In this document: piece after piece, positions 44,165 to 53,764 of the stretch
Position numbering within the stretch: position 1 is the first letter of the stretch
How the letters are laid out: the number at the start of each line of letters is the position of its first letter
Origin: GCA-2698665 sp047611265
GTDB taxonomy: Bacteria; Pseudomonadota; Gammaproteobacteria; GCA-002705445; GCA-002716945
Reading direction: 5' to 3'
Length of the DNA: 64,000 nt
Assembly (NCBI GenBank): GCA_047611265.1
Contig: JBLFWM010000006.1
Coordinates: 1-64,000 of the forward strand
The notes under the pieces: generated by a model
Told to the model about the DNA's origin: nothing
The model's database searches: none
Seen by the model: only the letters and a program-made list of their open reading frames with translations
Translations under genes and position numbers: made by a program

Positions 44165-44634
44165 TGAATCGTCTATCCATTACCTTTATATCTTTCCTCG
44201 TGCTAATAGATTACATGTCAAAGCTTTATATAAAAGAACTCGTAATGGAAAATTCCATTATAGTGAATAATTATATAATACTAAAAGTTTACTATAACAA
44301 AGGAGTGGCCTTTAGTTTTTTAAATTCTAACTCATTAGCTATAAACTACTCTGTTACCTTTATAGTGGCAGCAATTATTTTATTTCTATTTTCAGTATTT
44401 ATTAAAAATTATAAAAATTTTAATCTATTTGAGTATTCTGCGTATATCTTAATCTTAGGCGGAGCTTTAGGTAATTTTTTAGATAGATTACTCAATCACT
44501 CAGTCTTAGATTTTATAATAATTCATTATAACAATATCTATTTCCCAGGAATCTTTAATTTAGCTGATATGTTTATTACAATTGGAGCCCTTCTTCTTTT
44601 TCTTTCATATTTCATAAGTAAAAGGAAAGTATGA
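44164..44634 (+). CDS. lspA: Signal peptidase II
   Basis: Inner-membrane aspartyl protease that cleaves prolipoproteins such as the one at 10.2 kb. It has 156 residues and four helices, with the two catalytic Asp in GGALGNFLDRLL and FPGIFNLADMFI. It overlaps both ileS and fkpB. Confidence 0.96.
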   Translation: MNRLSITFISFLVLIDYMSKLYIKELVMENSIIVNNYIILKVYYNKGVAFSFLNSNSLAINYSVTFIVAAIILFLFSVFIKNYKNFNLFEYSAYILILGGALGNFLDRLLNHSVLDFIIIHYNNIYFPGIFNLADMFITIGALLLFLSYFISKRKV

Positions 44635-45068
44635 TTAAATTTAATTCCTTGGTTAAATTACATTACTCAATATCTAATATAGATAATATAATATTTGAGT
44701 CTACTTTTGACTCTGACCCTGTTCTGGTAAGAATTGGTGACGGGACATTGCCCATAAAACTAGAAATGACTTTATATGGATTGGTAAAAGATAATGAACA
44801 AACGATGACTCTGGAACCTAAAGATGCTTTTGGGCTTAGAGATGAAAATAATAATAAAACTCTAGAGATTAGTACATTTCCTGACACAGAGATGGTTAAG
44901 GTGGGAAATATAATAGAGATTGATGTTAAAGAAAAAGATGGAAAAGTCTCCTCTGCCCTTGCTATGATAAAGCAAGTCAGCAAAGATAGTGTTTTATTAG
45001 ATTTAAACCATCCATTGGCTGGACATAAAATTATATTTAAGGTAAAAATTATTAATATTGATGGATAA
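44631..45068 (+). CDS. fkpB: FKBP-type peptidyl-prolyl isomerase (SlpA/FkpB)
   Basis: A 145-residue FKBP with an inserted IF chaperone domain as in SlpA. The pattern PVLVRIGDGTLPIKLEMTLYGL, LEPKDAFGLRDENN, and the C-terminal LDLNHPLAGHKIIFKVKI fits. It lies between lspA and ispH, the conserved position. Confidence 0.93.
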   Translation: MIKFNSLVKLHYSISNIDNIIFESTFDSDPVLVRIGDGTLPIKLEMTLYGLVKDNEQTMTLEPKDAFGLRDENNNKTLEISTFPDTEMVKVGNIIEIDVKEKDGKVSSALAMIKQVSKDSVLLDLNHPLAGHKIIFKVKIINIDG

Positions 45069-46017
45069 GATTTTTTCAGACACTAAACTTATTTTAGCTA
45101 CACCACGTGGTTTTTGTGCTGGAGTAGAAAGAGCGGTAGACATAGTTAATAAAGCTATTGATATTTTTGGATCTCCTATATATGTAAAACATGAAGTTGT
45201 TCATAATAAATATGTAATAGAAGACCTTGAGAAAAGAGGTGTTTTATTTATTGAAGATATTGAAATAGTTCCAGAAAACTCAATTCTTATTTATAGCGCT
45301 CATGGGGTTTCAATAAAAGTGAAAAAAGATGCTGAAAAAAGAAACCTTAAAATATTTGATGCCACATGCCCATTGGTTACAAAAGTTCATTTAGAAGTAC
45401 ATAGGTATTCTCAGACTGATACTGATGTTGTGTTAATTGGTCACAAAGGTCATCCAGAGATAGAAGGGACTATAGGACAATATAAATCACCAAATGGTAA
45501 AATACACCTTGTAGAAAATCTAGATGATATAGATAAACTTCTAATAGGTAATAAAAGTTTAGCCTATGTGACGCAAACGACTCTCTCCATTGATGATACT
45601 AAAAATATAATAACTAAATTAATCAAAAAATACCCTCATGTTCAATCACCAGCTAAAAGTGATATATGCTATGCAACACAAAATAGACAAGATGCGGTTA
45701 AATCAATATTAAAATACTGTGATTACTTGTTAGTTATTGGATCAATTAATAGTTCTAACTCGAGAAGATTGGTAGAGTTAGCATTAAAAAATAATATTCC
45801 TTCTAAACTTATAGATAATAAACATGATATAAGTTTAGAAGAACTTCAATATAAAAAAAATATTGGCATTACTGCTGGTGCCTCAGCTCCCCAAATACTA
45901 TTAGATGAAGTTACAGATTACCTAGTAAAAAATGGGGCGACTTTAGATGATATAAAACAAGATGTCATTATAGAAGACATAACCTTTAGTATTCCTAAAG
46001 AACTCAGAGATTTATAA
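45061..46017 (+). CDS. ispH: 4-hydroxy-3-methylbut-2-enyl diphosphate reductase
   Basis: Last step of the MEP isoprenoid pathway, using a [4Fe-4S] cluster. It has 318 residues; the three cluster Cys lie in TPRGFCAGVERAV, DATCPLVTKVH and SDICYATQNRQ, and TAGASAP is conserved. The ATG at 45061 overlaps fkpB by eight bases; a TTG one codon earlier is also possible. The stop overlaps the end of convergent dsrR. Confidence 0.97.
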   Translation: MDKIFSDTKLILATPRGFCAGVERAVDIVNKAIDIFGSPIYVKHEVVHNKYVIEDLEKRGVLFIEDIEIVPENSILIYSAHGVSIKVKKDAEKRNLKIFDATCPLVTKVHLEVHRYSQTDTDVVLIGHKGHPEIEGTIGQYKSPNGKIHLVENLDDIDKLLIGNKSLAYVTQTTLSIDDTKNIITKLIKKYPHVQSPAKSDICYATQNRQDAVKSILKYCDYLLVIGSINSSNSRRLVELALKNNIPSKLIDNKHDISLEELQYKKNIGITAGASAPQILLDEVTDYLVKNGATLDDIKQDVIIEDITFSIPKELRDL

Positions 46018-46368
46018 ATCGTGGGTAATATTCTTATCTAAACTATCATCTGGTGGAGAATAAGCTGGGTCATTTGGATTTAAAAAAATAAACTCATGCT
46101 TATCTTTTTCTAATTCCACATAATCTAATTTACAATTTTTAAGATTCAGCATTGATCCGGGTGATATAATGATTTCAACTCTATTGATTTTCAATCGCAA
46201 ATCTTCTTCTTTAGACTGATCAAAGCCCATAATATAATTATATTTACCATCACTAGCAATATTAACCGCAATTCTCAATGGCCAATCTTTAGAATCAGTA
46301 GACTCAGAAGATTTATTTATCTGAGATGCTGCTGCATCTGTAATTTCAAATATTTGTTTTTGTTTCAT
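46012..46368 (-). CDS. dsrR: Sulfur-oxidation accessory protein DsrR
   Basis: A 118-residue protein with the A-type (IscA-like) scaffold fold but lacking the three Cys ligands of IscA; only one Cys is present. The family was described in Allochromatium, where DsrR affects post-transcriptional control of dsr expression. Its start lies inside dsrN (23-base overlap). No dsrS follows in this window; the operon ends here against ispH. Confidence 0.85.
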   Translation of the reverse strand: MKQKQIFEITDAAASQINKSSESTDSKDWPLRIAVNIASDGKYNYIMGFDQSKEEDLRLKINRVEIIISPGSMLNLKNCKLDYVELEKDKHEFIFLNPNDPAYSPPDDSLDKNITHDL

Positions 46369-47725
46369 TATTTTTTATACAATATATAAAGTTTAAATAA
46401 TTCTCAATCCACCTAGATTGAGCTGTATCCCTTAAATGGCTATAAGAAGCGACAAGATTTTTATATAATATACCATCATGCCTGCCATTGGTACCATATC
46501 CACGTATGACTTTAAAACCATAAGAAGATGAGTTATTTTTTATCTTGATATTAGAATAATGGAATTCATGGCATTTAATTACATCACCTTTATTCATCCA
46601 AGGATGTTTTTTGTTAATCATAAGCTCTACATACCCTCTGCCTACAGGCTTATCACACATTTCAACATTCCCTTTTATAATACCAGCCATTTTAAATTTT
46701 CTTGCCTTTACTTTTATTGACTCACATAGATACATCAAACCTCCACATTCAGCATAAACAGGCATCCCGGAGTCTATAAAACTAGAGATAGATTTAATCA
46801 TAGAAGTATTTTTATGTAATCTATCGGTAACTCTCTCAGGAAATCCACCTCCAATAAAAAGCCCATCGACCTCAGGCAATGACTTATCTTTAAGAGTATT
46901 GAAGTAAACAATTTTTACGCCATAAGATTTAAATTTATCAATATCATCAGGATAATAAAATCCAAAAGCTTCATCTAACGCAACCCCAATTTTTAAATTA
47001 GAATACTTCTTATGTTTGGTAACTATTTTTGGAATGATTTTTATCTTCGAGCTAATAGATTTATTAACTAAATATTTTATATCAACTGATGATTTTACTA
47101 TCAATGATATATTTTTGATTATTTTACTAGTATGAATATTTTGAAAGACAGGTTCTAACCCAAGACTTTTTTCTATAATATCTAATTTTTTATTTTTGTG
47201 CACAGACCCAATTACTTTAAATTTTGTAAATTCATTTACTGCATTTATTATTTTGCTTTCATGTCTTTCACTTGCAATATTATTAAGGATTATGCCCTTA
47301 TATTTTATTTTTGAATCAAAACCTTTATACCCTTGAAGTAAAGGTGCAATGCCTCTTGTTATACCAGAACAGTCAAGAACAAGTATTATCTCTAGCTTTA
47401 AAAGATGTGCCAATGACGCATTACTATCAATACCATTCAAGCTAACCCCATCAAACAAACCTTTATTTCCTTCAATAATAGAAATGTTTTTCCCACGAGA
47501 TGCAGTCTTGTAAAGTTTACTAATCTCTAAATGAGTCATTGTAAAAAAATCTAAATTATAACACTTAGCTTTTGATGCTTGGCTAAGCCATAGCGGGTCA
47601 ATATAATCAGGGCCCTTTTTAAAGGCAGCTAAAGAATCAATATTACTTAATATTGAACATAAACCAGTAGCAATTATAGTCTTTCCAGATGATTTTTTAG
47701 TAGATGAAATAAGATACGATTTCAC
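46346..47725 (-). CDS. dsrN: Sirohaem amidase DsrN (cobyrinate a,c-diamide synthase family)
   Basis: A 459-residue glutamine amidotransferase that forms the sirohaem amide of DsrAB. The N-terminal ATPase starts YLISSTKKSSGKTIIATGL (P-loop), FKKGPDYIDPLW follows, and the C-terminal class I amidotransferase has the catalytic Cys in PVYAECGGLMYL and a His near CHEFHYS. It is seven bases from dsrP. Confidence 0.93.
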   Translation of the reverse strand: MKSYLISSTKKSSGKTIIATGLCSILSNIDSLAAFKKGPDYIDPLWLSQASKAKCYNLDFFTMTHLEISKLYKTASRGKNISIIEGNKGLFDGVSLNGIDSNASLAHLLKLEIILVLDCSGITRGIAPLLQGYKGFDSKIKYKGIILNNIASERHESKIINAVNEFTKFKVIGSVHKNKKLDIIEKSLGLEPVFQNIHTSKIIKNISLIVKSSVDIKYLVNKSISSKIKIIPKIVTKHKKYSNLKIGVALDEAFGFYYPDDIDKFKSYGVKIVYFNTLKDKSLPEVDGLFIGGGFPERVTDRLHKNTSMIKSISSFIDSGMPVYAECGGLMYLCESIKVKARKFKMAGIIKGNVEMCDKPVGRGYVELMINKKHPWMNKGDVIKCHEFHYSNIKIKNNSSSYGFKVIRGYGTNGRHDGILYKNLVASYSHLRDTAQSRWIENYLNFIYCIKNNETKTNI

Positions 47726-47731
47726 GACGTT

Positions 47732-48952
47732 CTAGCTATCGGCAGTTTTATCATTAGGCTTTGAAGAATGCGGACTAGATATCATCGTAGGTAAAAATTT
47801 AAAATTAGCAATGCCTATCAAGGTAATGATTAACGCTAACGCAACACCACCAATTCCTAATCCAAACTCATATATCGAAGGCATATAGGAATGTACAACA
47901 TCATCATAAAATGAAGAATCCATAATAATATGATCTGGAAAAATTGTTAATGGGTATGCCTGTCCTCCGATAATAATTACATACATTGCTACAAAGCTAC
48001 CTAGTAAAACTAAAAATGATGATACTGTTAAAGCAAGATGTGTACACAGCTTGTCTGAGGAAAGAATTATAATCGGCAATACTATTCCAATAATAACTTG
48101 TCCAAGCCAAAATGATAATGTATAGATTCCACCTGAAGATAATATAAAGATCTCAAAATCTAAATGTTTCGCGATATACATATTAGTTACATGATACAAA
48201 CCAAGAAAATATAAGTTAGCAAATAAAAACATAATGCTTAATTTTTTAAGATTATCTAAGACATCTTCAGGGATATAAGTATTATGAAATTTGCTTATTA
48301 TTCTTAATATTAAATAATAAACTGCAGTTCCATAGAGTAGCGACATCACTATAAAAAGTGGTGCTAATATTGCTGTTGAGTATGCTTCTCTGGCAACAAG
48401 AAAACCAAAAATAGAACCTGTACCAGTAGTAAGTATTATTCTCCAACCAAAGGCAAATGTACCCATAAATTTAGAATACTTATTAACTTCACGGTCCAGC
48501 ATTGTCCACATATAAGCTGCAAGCACGACTGCGAAGCCAGAATATAAAAATATATTCCAAGAAAATATTGATTTAAAATTATAAGTTGTCATAGCAACAA
48601 TTAGCCGATTAGGACGTCCTAAATCTAACACTAATATTGCAAGACCTGCTATCAAAAAAGAAATTGCTAGTAACGCAGATAATGGGGCAAGAGGTTTATA
48701 TAATTTCTTATCAAAAACTGATGATATAGATGCAATATTTAAAACACCTGAAGCAATAACAATTAAAAGCACGGCAAATATATGAGGTAAGCCCCAAACA
48801 ATTTGATTATTCATTCCAGTGACATGATGTCCCTCTAATTCCATATAATGAGAACATCCAAAACCAATAAGTATAAAAACGCCTAAAAGGATAAAATTAG
48901 ACCAAAAGATTTTAGGATCAATAATAAATTTAGTAAAAGTAATTTTATCCAT
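47732..48952 (-). CDS. dsrP: DsrP, NrfD-like membrane subunit
   Basis: A 406-residue integral membrane protein of about ten helices (NrfD/PsrC family). Together with DsrM, K, J and O it forms a complex thought to pass electrons between the quinone pool and a cytoplasmic or periplasmic partner. VLDLGRPNRLIVAMTTYNFKSIFSWN is the family hallmark for quinone-linked members. It lies 5 bases downstream of dsrO. Confidence 0.94.
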   Translation of the reverse strand: MDKITFTKFIIDPKIFWSNFILLGVFILIGFGCSHYMELEGHHVTGMNNQIVWGLPHIFAVLLIVIASGVLNIASISSVFDKKLYKPLAPLSALLAISFLIAGLAILVLDLGRPNRLIVAMTTYNFKSIFSWNIFLYSGFAVVLAAYMWTMLDREVNKYSKFMGTFAFGWRIILTTGTGSIFGFLVAREAYSTAILAPLFIVMSLLYGTAVYYLILRIISKFHNTYIPEDVLDNLKKLSIMFLFANLYFLGLYHVTNMYIAKHLDFEIFILSSGGIYTLSFWLGQVIIGIVLPIIILSSDKLCTHLALTVSSFLVLLGSFVAMYVIIIGGQAYPLTIFPDHIIMDSSFYDDVVHSYMPSIYEFGLGIGGVALALIITLIGIANFKFLPTMISSPHSSKPNDKTADS

Positions 48953-48957
48953 GATAA

Positions 48958-49698
48958 TTAAAATCCTGAGTAAGTGACTCTCTGTTTAAGCTTCATATCT
49001 TCTCTTAGGCGCCTACTTGGTTTTGCTTGCATAGCAATACTCACACGACTATTTGGGTCAGCTAAATCACCGAAGGTAATTGCGTGATGCCCCTCTTTCA
49101 TACAGGCTTCTTCACAAGCAGTAGTTTCAGAGCCATGGTCTATTCTATTAGCACAAAGGTTACAGCTTTCAACACAACCTTTCCCTCGTGGGGCACTTGT
49201 TACTTGTTCTGTTAGATTCTCATGCACAAATGATCTAGCTTTAAACGGACAAGCCAGCATGCAATATCTACAACCAATGCATGTGTGCTGGTTAACCATT
49301 ACAATGCCATCTTCTCTTCTAAATGATGCTCCGGTAGGGCAAACATCAACGCATGGGGGATTTTCACAGTGTTGGCACATCATTGGTAACGTTGTAACTT
49401 TATCAGTCTTAATATCTTTAATTCGGAGCTTTCTAATCCACTGTGAATCAGTCTCTGGCCTATCAAATCCATAAAGCCCATTCTCATCTACGCATGCTTC
49501 TACGCATGCAGTACAGCCATCTACGCATTTATTAACATCGACGTTAATAGCCCATTTTGTTTTATCGCTAACTTCCACGTCTAAAGGTTTAGAAGCAACA
49601 GCTTTAGGGATAAGATCAGGTATAATATATACAGCTGAAATAGCTGTAACAGATTTAACTATAAACTCTCTTCTTGTTAATTCAGCACTATTTCTCAT
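48958..49698 (-). CDS. dsrO: DsrO, periplasmic iron-sulfur subunit
   Basis: A 246-residue ferredoxin-like protein with a Tat signal (LTRREFIVKS) and several [4Fe-4S] motifs: CVDGCTACVEAC, CQHCENPPCVDVCPTGA, CIGCRYCMLACPF and a C-terminal Cys set. It resembles the Fe-S subunits of periplasmic redox complexes and pairs with DsrP and DsrJ. It overlaps dsrJ by 11 bases. Confidence 0.95.
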   Translation of the reverse strand: MRNSAELTRREFIVKSVTAISAVYIIPDLIPKAVASKPLDVEVSDKTKWAINVDVNKCVDGCTACVEACVDENGLYGFDRPETDSQWIRKLRIKDIKTDKVTTLPMMCQHCENPPCVDVCPTGASFRREDGIVMVNQHTCIGCRYCMLACPFKARSFVHENLTEQVTSAPRGKGCVESCNLCANRIDHGSETTACEEACMKEGHHAITFGDLADPNSRVSIAMQAKPSRRLREDMKLKQRVTYSGF

Positions 49699-50167
49699 AA
49701 TTAGTCTCTTTATAATATTCTACTAAATTATTTGCAGTAGATTCAATGTGTATATTTTGATTATAACCCGTAGATTTAATTTTTGATGAATTGTCTCTTG
49801 GAACAGTTGCATGACATGAGAAGCAATCTATATTTACTGCTGTTTTTACATGACAAGTTTGACAAAATTGACCCTCAGCATTTACAGGAATAGCTATGCC
49901 TTTTTCATCATGAGAAACATGACAATCTATGCAATTTGCTAAACTATGGTTTTTAGTTCTTATTCCTTTTTCTACCGTTTCTTCGCGTTGATGATAAAGA
50001 AACTCAAAATGCTCTTTTTGCATGACTTCTGTAGGTTCTACGCATTGATCTAATTTATCAGCTTTAGACTCACCTATTAAAGAATGTTTTTCATCGTTAT
50101 GTGAATGCGAAGAAATAGGAATAAATACCATTATTGAAATAGCTAATATTTTAGTAAGTTGGGACAC
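49688..50167 (-). CDS. dsrJ: DsrJ, periplasmic tri-haem cytochrome c
   Basis: A 159-residue exported protein with three CxxCH haem sites: CIDCH, CQTCH and CFSCH. A Cys in QCVEP near residue 42 corresponds to the unusual cysteine haem ligand described for Allochromatium DsrJ. An N-terminal hydrophobic segment acts as signal or anchor. Confidence 0.95.
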   Translation of the reverse strand: MSQLTKILAISIMVFIPISSHSHNDEKHSLIGESKADKLDQCVEPTEVMQKEHFEFLYHQREETVEKGIRTKNHSLANCIDCHVSHDEKGIAIPVNAEGQFCQTCHVKTAVNIDCFSCHATVPRDNSSKIKSTGYNQNIHIESTANNLVEYYKETNYEK

Positions 50168-50209
50168 AATCTCTCTCCTCAGTTGCTACCAATTAATTAG
50201 CTTTACTAA

Positions 50210-52183
50210 TTACTCGCCTAGACCCATTTTAATATATCCAGTCGGGCAAACATCAGAACAAATGTGACATCCAATGCATTTATTATAATCAGTATCAACG
50301 TATCTACCCATTGTAGACTCATCTTTTTTGACACGAAAGACTGCGTCCACCGGACAGTAAATTACACAATTATCACACTCAAAACACATTCCGCAACTCA
50401 TGCATCTTGACGCTTCTTTAATTGCATCTTCTTCTGTAAGACCAATAATTCTATCTTCGAAATGATCTATGACATCATCTCCGGAAGGGACAGCTTCCCC
50501 TCTTTTTAATCTATCTTCATGTTTAAAATGTCCTAAAAATAGTTCAGTAGAAGGTATAATTTCTTGCGCTGAACGGTCTTCATAATTATGAACTACAGCT
50601 TTACTACTATCTGTACCCATTAGAGACGCAGGGTCTTCTAAAACCGGCTTATATTCTTCTGGTTGCAGATCAGTTTCTCTTAACTTATCTAACAAACTGA
50701 AATGGTGCACGTCAACCTTAGGTCTACGTTTAAAATCTTTATTTTCAAAAAAACTTTTTATAGACTGTGATGCTATAGACCCTTGTCCAATCGCAGTTGT
50801 TAATAGATGCGGTCTAACAATATCACCAGCAACAAAATGTCCCTCTTTAGTTTTATGTCTATAAAATTCATCAGTATCAAAAAATCCATGCTCATTGCCT
50901 AGAGCTTCTAAACCTTCAATATCTGGCGCCTGGCCTATAGCTGAAACAATTAGATCAGCTTCAATTCTTTGTTCAGATCCCTCAACAGGAACTGGTCTGT
51001 TATCTTTAAAAGTACATTTAGCAATAATTAACGCAACTGCTCTATTATTTTCATCTTTTTCTATTCTAACGGGGATAACACCATTAATTATTGTTACACC
51101 TTCATGAATAGCATCGTTAACCTCTTGCTCAGCGGCCGTCATTTCTTCTTTTTGAAATAGAGAAGTTAAGGTAACTTCTGCGCCTTCTTTGACAGCTGAT
51201 TCTGAAACATCTTGCGCAACATAACCGTGCACAATAGCTTCTGGGCTTTCTTGGGGATTCATGGTTGAAATATGTCCAAGTCTTCTAGCAACTGATACTA
51301 CGTCAATAGAAGTATCGCCGCCGCCTACACAAACAACTTTCTTAGACCCAACTTTTAATCTACCTTGGCAAAAAGCTTCAAGAAAAGCTACGCCACTCAA
51401 ACAATTTTCAGCATCACTTCCTTCTATTGGCAATGCCTTACCATTCCAGCATCCTATGGTCCACAATACTGCGTCATAAGCACTATCTACTTCTTCCATT
51501 GGAATATCCTTGCCAACCCTTTTATTTAAAATAACTTCTATATCACCTAAATCAAGTATACGTTTAATCTCAGCATCTAAAATATCTCGAGGTGTTCTAT
51601 AATTAGGGATTCCATAACGCATCATTCCGCCTAAATCCTCACGTTCTTCAAAAATTGTTGAGGCATAACCCATTTTTCGTAATTGAAATGCTGCCGATAA
51701 TCCAGCTGGGCCACCACCAATGATTGCAATTCTTTCTTTTAGTAATTTCGGAGCAGCATCAAATTTATAATTCTCTTCAAAAGCCTTATCACCAATAAAT
51801 TGTTCAACTGCATTAATACCTACATAATCATCTACGTCATTCCTGTTGCAGCCACTTTGGCATGGAGCTGGACAAACTCTTCCCATTTGAGACGGAAATG
51901 GATTAGCTGTCGTAGACCTTCTGAACGCATATTCAGACATGCTCATTCCTTCTGGAGCTTTTTCAATTCCTCTTACGATTTGCAACCATCCACGTATATC
52001 TTCACCAGATGGGCAACTACCTTGACATGGAGGTGTTTTATGAATATAAGTTGGGCATTTGTGCGATTTATCTTCGTTGAAGATTTGTTTTGAGAAATCA
52101 CTATATTGATGGTCACCTTCTTCATATCTTCTGAAGGTACTTTCCTCTTTCATCGCATTTACAGTTTGTTCTAGCTTAGTCAT
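50210..52183 (-). CDS. dsrL: DsrL, NAD(P)H-linked iron-sulfur flavoprotein
   Basis: A 657-residue GltD-like oxidoreductase that accepts electrons from sulfite-forming DsrAB and is a marker of the oxidative pathway. N-terminal Fe-S cysteines (CPTYIHKTPPCQGSCPSG, CPAPCQSGC), an FAD site (IAIIGGGPAGLSAAFQL), a nucleotide site (VVCVGGGDTSIDV) and two C-terminal [4Fe-4S] motifs (CMSCGMCFECDNC, CIGCHICSDVCP) are seen in order. An internal hairpin and promoter-like element lies between dsrK and dsrL. Confidence 0.96.
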   Translation of the reverse strand: MTKLEQTVNAMKEESTFRRYEEGDHQYSDFSKQIFNEDKSHKCPTYIHKTPPCQGSCPSGEDIRGWLQIVRGIEKAPEGMSMSEYAFRRSTTANPFPSQMGRVCPAPCQSGCNRNDVDDYVGINAVEQFIGDKAFEENYKFDAAPKLLKERIAIIGGGPAGLSAAFQLRKMGYASTIFEEREDLGGMMRYGIPNYRTPRDILDAEIKRILDLGDIEVILNKRVGKDIPMEEVDSAYDAVLWTIGCWNGKALPIEGSDAENCLSGVAFLEAFCQGRLKVGSKKVVCVGGGDTSIDVVSVARRLGHISTMNPQESPEAIVHGYVAQDVSESAVKEGAEVTLTSLFQKEEMTAAEQEVNDAIHEGVTIINGVIPVRIEKDENNRAVALIIAKCTFKDNRPVPVEGSEQRIEADLIVSAIGQAPDIEGLEALGNEHGFFDTDEFYRHKTKEGHFVAGDIVRPHLLTTAIGQGSIASQSIKSFFENKDFKRRPKVDVHHFSLLDKLRETDLQPEEYKPVLEDPASLMGTDSSKAVVHNYEDRSAQEIIPSTELFLGHFKHEDRLKRGEAVPSGDDVIDHFEDRIIGLTEEDAIKEASRCMSCGMCFECDNCVIYCPVDAVFRVKKDESTMGRYVDTDYNKCIGCHICSDVCPTGYIKMGLGE

Positions 52184-52233
52184 GATTATCTCACACTTTA
52201 TATAAGTTTATTATTCTGTTCTAATATTGGATA

Positions 52234-52264
52234 ATTATAGCATAAGAGCTTTAGCTCTAAAGCT
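52234..52264 (-). promoter_or_regulatory. Hairpin and extended -10 promoter between dsrK and dsrL
   Basis: Just after the dsrK stop the minus strand has AGCTTTA-GAGC-TAAAGCT, a perfect seven-pair stem (52264-52247), followed by TGCTATAAT, an extended -10 box with a perfect TATAAT (52239-52234). The -35 region is poor. The hairpin may stabilise or attenuate the dsr transcript and the promoter may add expression of dsrLJOPNR. Confidence 0.5.
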
Positions 52265-53756
52265 ATTTTTTAGTCATTATCAGAGCATCACCAACGAGTT
52301 GATGCAGACTGATAATTTGATCTAACTCAAACCCATAATACTGAAATGCTTTCGAAAACTGGCTCTTACAAATAGCACATATTGCAGCCATATGTGTCAC
52401 CCCATGGTCTTCCACAACCCTTTTCAAGGCTTCCATTCTTGGCTGTGCTCCCTTCATTCTAAGCTCAATCAAATCATCCGTTAAAAGGCCGCCACCGCCA
52501 CCGCAACAGAAAGTTTTTTCCTTAATAGTCTCATCATCCATGTCGTAAAAATTATTAGTTGTAGCTTTTATAATATCTCTTGGAAGACTAAATTGACCCC
52601 CCATAACATCTCCCATGCCTGATGCCCTTGCTACATTGCATGAGTCATGAAATGTAATAACCTTTCCATCATTAGCAGATTTATCAAATTGTAGTATATT
52701 TTTATTAATAAGATCATGGGTGACTTCACAAATATGTTGTGGGACAGGGTATCTTGGGTCTAAAAAATCAAACGGGCCCGCCAATGTATTTAAGAAACTA
52801 TAAGCAACCCTCCAGGCATGCCCACACTCACCAAAAACAATCCTTTTAACGCCTAATTTTAATGCAGCCTCACGAATTCTAAGAGCTAGCTTTCTCATAT
52901 TGTCATAACTACCAATAAACATACCAAAATTTGCCGCTTCACTTGCATGCGAGCTTAATGTCCAACTGATACCAGCTTCATGAAAAACTTTTGCATATCC
53001 AATTAAACCATCAACATGTGGTTCTGCAAAAAAATCTGCAGAAGGGGTAATAAGTAATACATCAGCTCCCTTAACATCTAATGGAAATTTAACATCAATG
53101 CCTGTTTCTTCTTCAACGTCTTCTTCTAAGCCTTCCAAGGTATTTGCTAAAGCAGGTTTAGGTAAACCTAGGTTATTGCCTATTTTGTGAACCTTGCCAA
53201 TTATTTCATTACAATATTTTTGTCCTACTCCAACAGAGTCCATAATTTCTCTAGCTGCCATTGAAATTTCAGCAGTATCTATGCCTATTGGACAAAAAAC
53301 AGCACACCTTCTGCATTGCGAACATTGATGATAGTAAGAATACCAGTCATCTAAAACTTCTTTTGTTAAATCTACAGCACCAACAAGTTTAGGAAAAAAT
53401 TTTCCGGGCAAAGTAAAATGTTTTCGATATACTCCACGCATTAAATTCTGTCTGCCAACCGGCATATTTTTAGGATCTTTCGTTCCCAGGTAATAATGGC
53501 ATTTATCAGTACAAGCACCACATTGCATGCAAGAATCCATATAGACCCTTAATGATCGATATTTTTTCAATAAATCACCCATTTTACCAAGAGCTACTTC
53601 TTGCCAATTTTCAACTAGCTCTCCAGGATAACCTAACGATTTTTGGAATTCTTCTTTTGATTTAAAAGGAGCTAAATGTGATGTAGCCGCTTCTACTAAT
53701 TTGGGAATTGGCGTATATTCTTTTAAGATAGGTTTTTCGAATTCTTTTACTGCCAT
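52263..53756 (-). CDS. dsrK: DsrK, HdrD-like iron-sulfur protein
   Basis: A 497-residue cytoplasmic subunit of DsrMKJOP. Two [4Fe-4S] motifs, CMQCGACTDKCHYY and CSQCRRCAVFCPIG, precede two CCG-type domains (DSCNVARASG, CCGGGGG), the catalytic site that acts on the disulfide form of DsrC. It is encoded next to its membrane partner dsrM. Confidence 0.96.
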   Translation of the reverse strand: MAVKEFEKPILKEYTPIPKLVEAATSHLAPFKSKEEFQKSLGYPGELVENWQEVALGKMGDLLKKYRSLRVYMDSCMQCGACTDKCHYYLGTKDPKNMPVGRQNLMRGVYRKHFTLPGKFFPKLVGAVDLTKEVLDDWYSYYHQCSQCRRCAVFCPIGIDTAEISMAAREIMDSVGVGQKYCNEIIGKVHKIGNNLGLPKPALANTLEGLEEDVEEETGIDVKFPLDVKGADVLLITPSADFFAEPHVDGLIGYAKVFHEAGISWTLSSHASEAANFGMFIGSYDNMRKLALRIREAALKLGVKRIVFGECGHAWRVAYSFLNTLAGPFDFLDPRYPVPQHICEVTHDLINKNILQFDKSANDGKVITFHDSCNVARASGMGDVMGGQFSLPRDIIKATTNNFYDMDDETIKEKTFCCGGGGGLLTDDLIELRMKGAQPRMEALKRVVEDHGVTHMAAICAICKSQFSKAFQYYGFELDQIISLHQLVGDALIMTKK

Positions 53757-53764
53757 AATATAAC

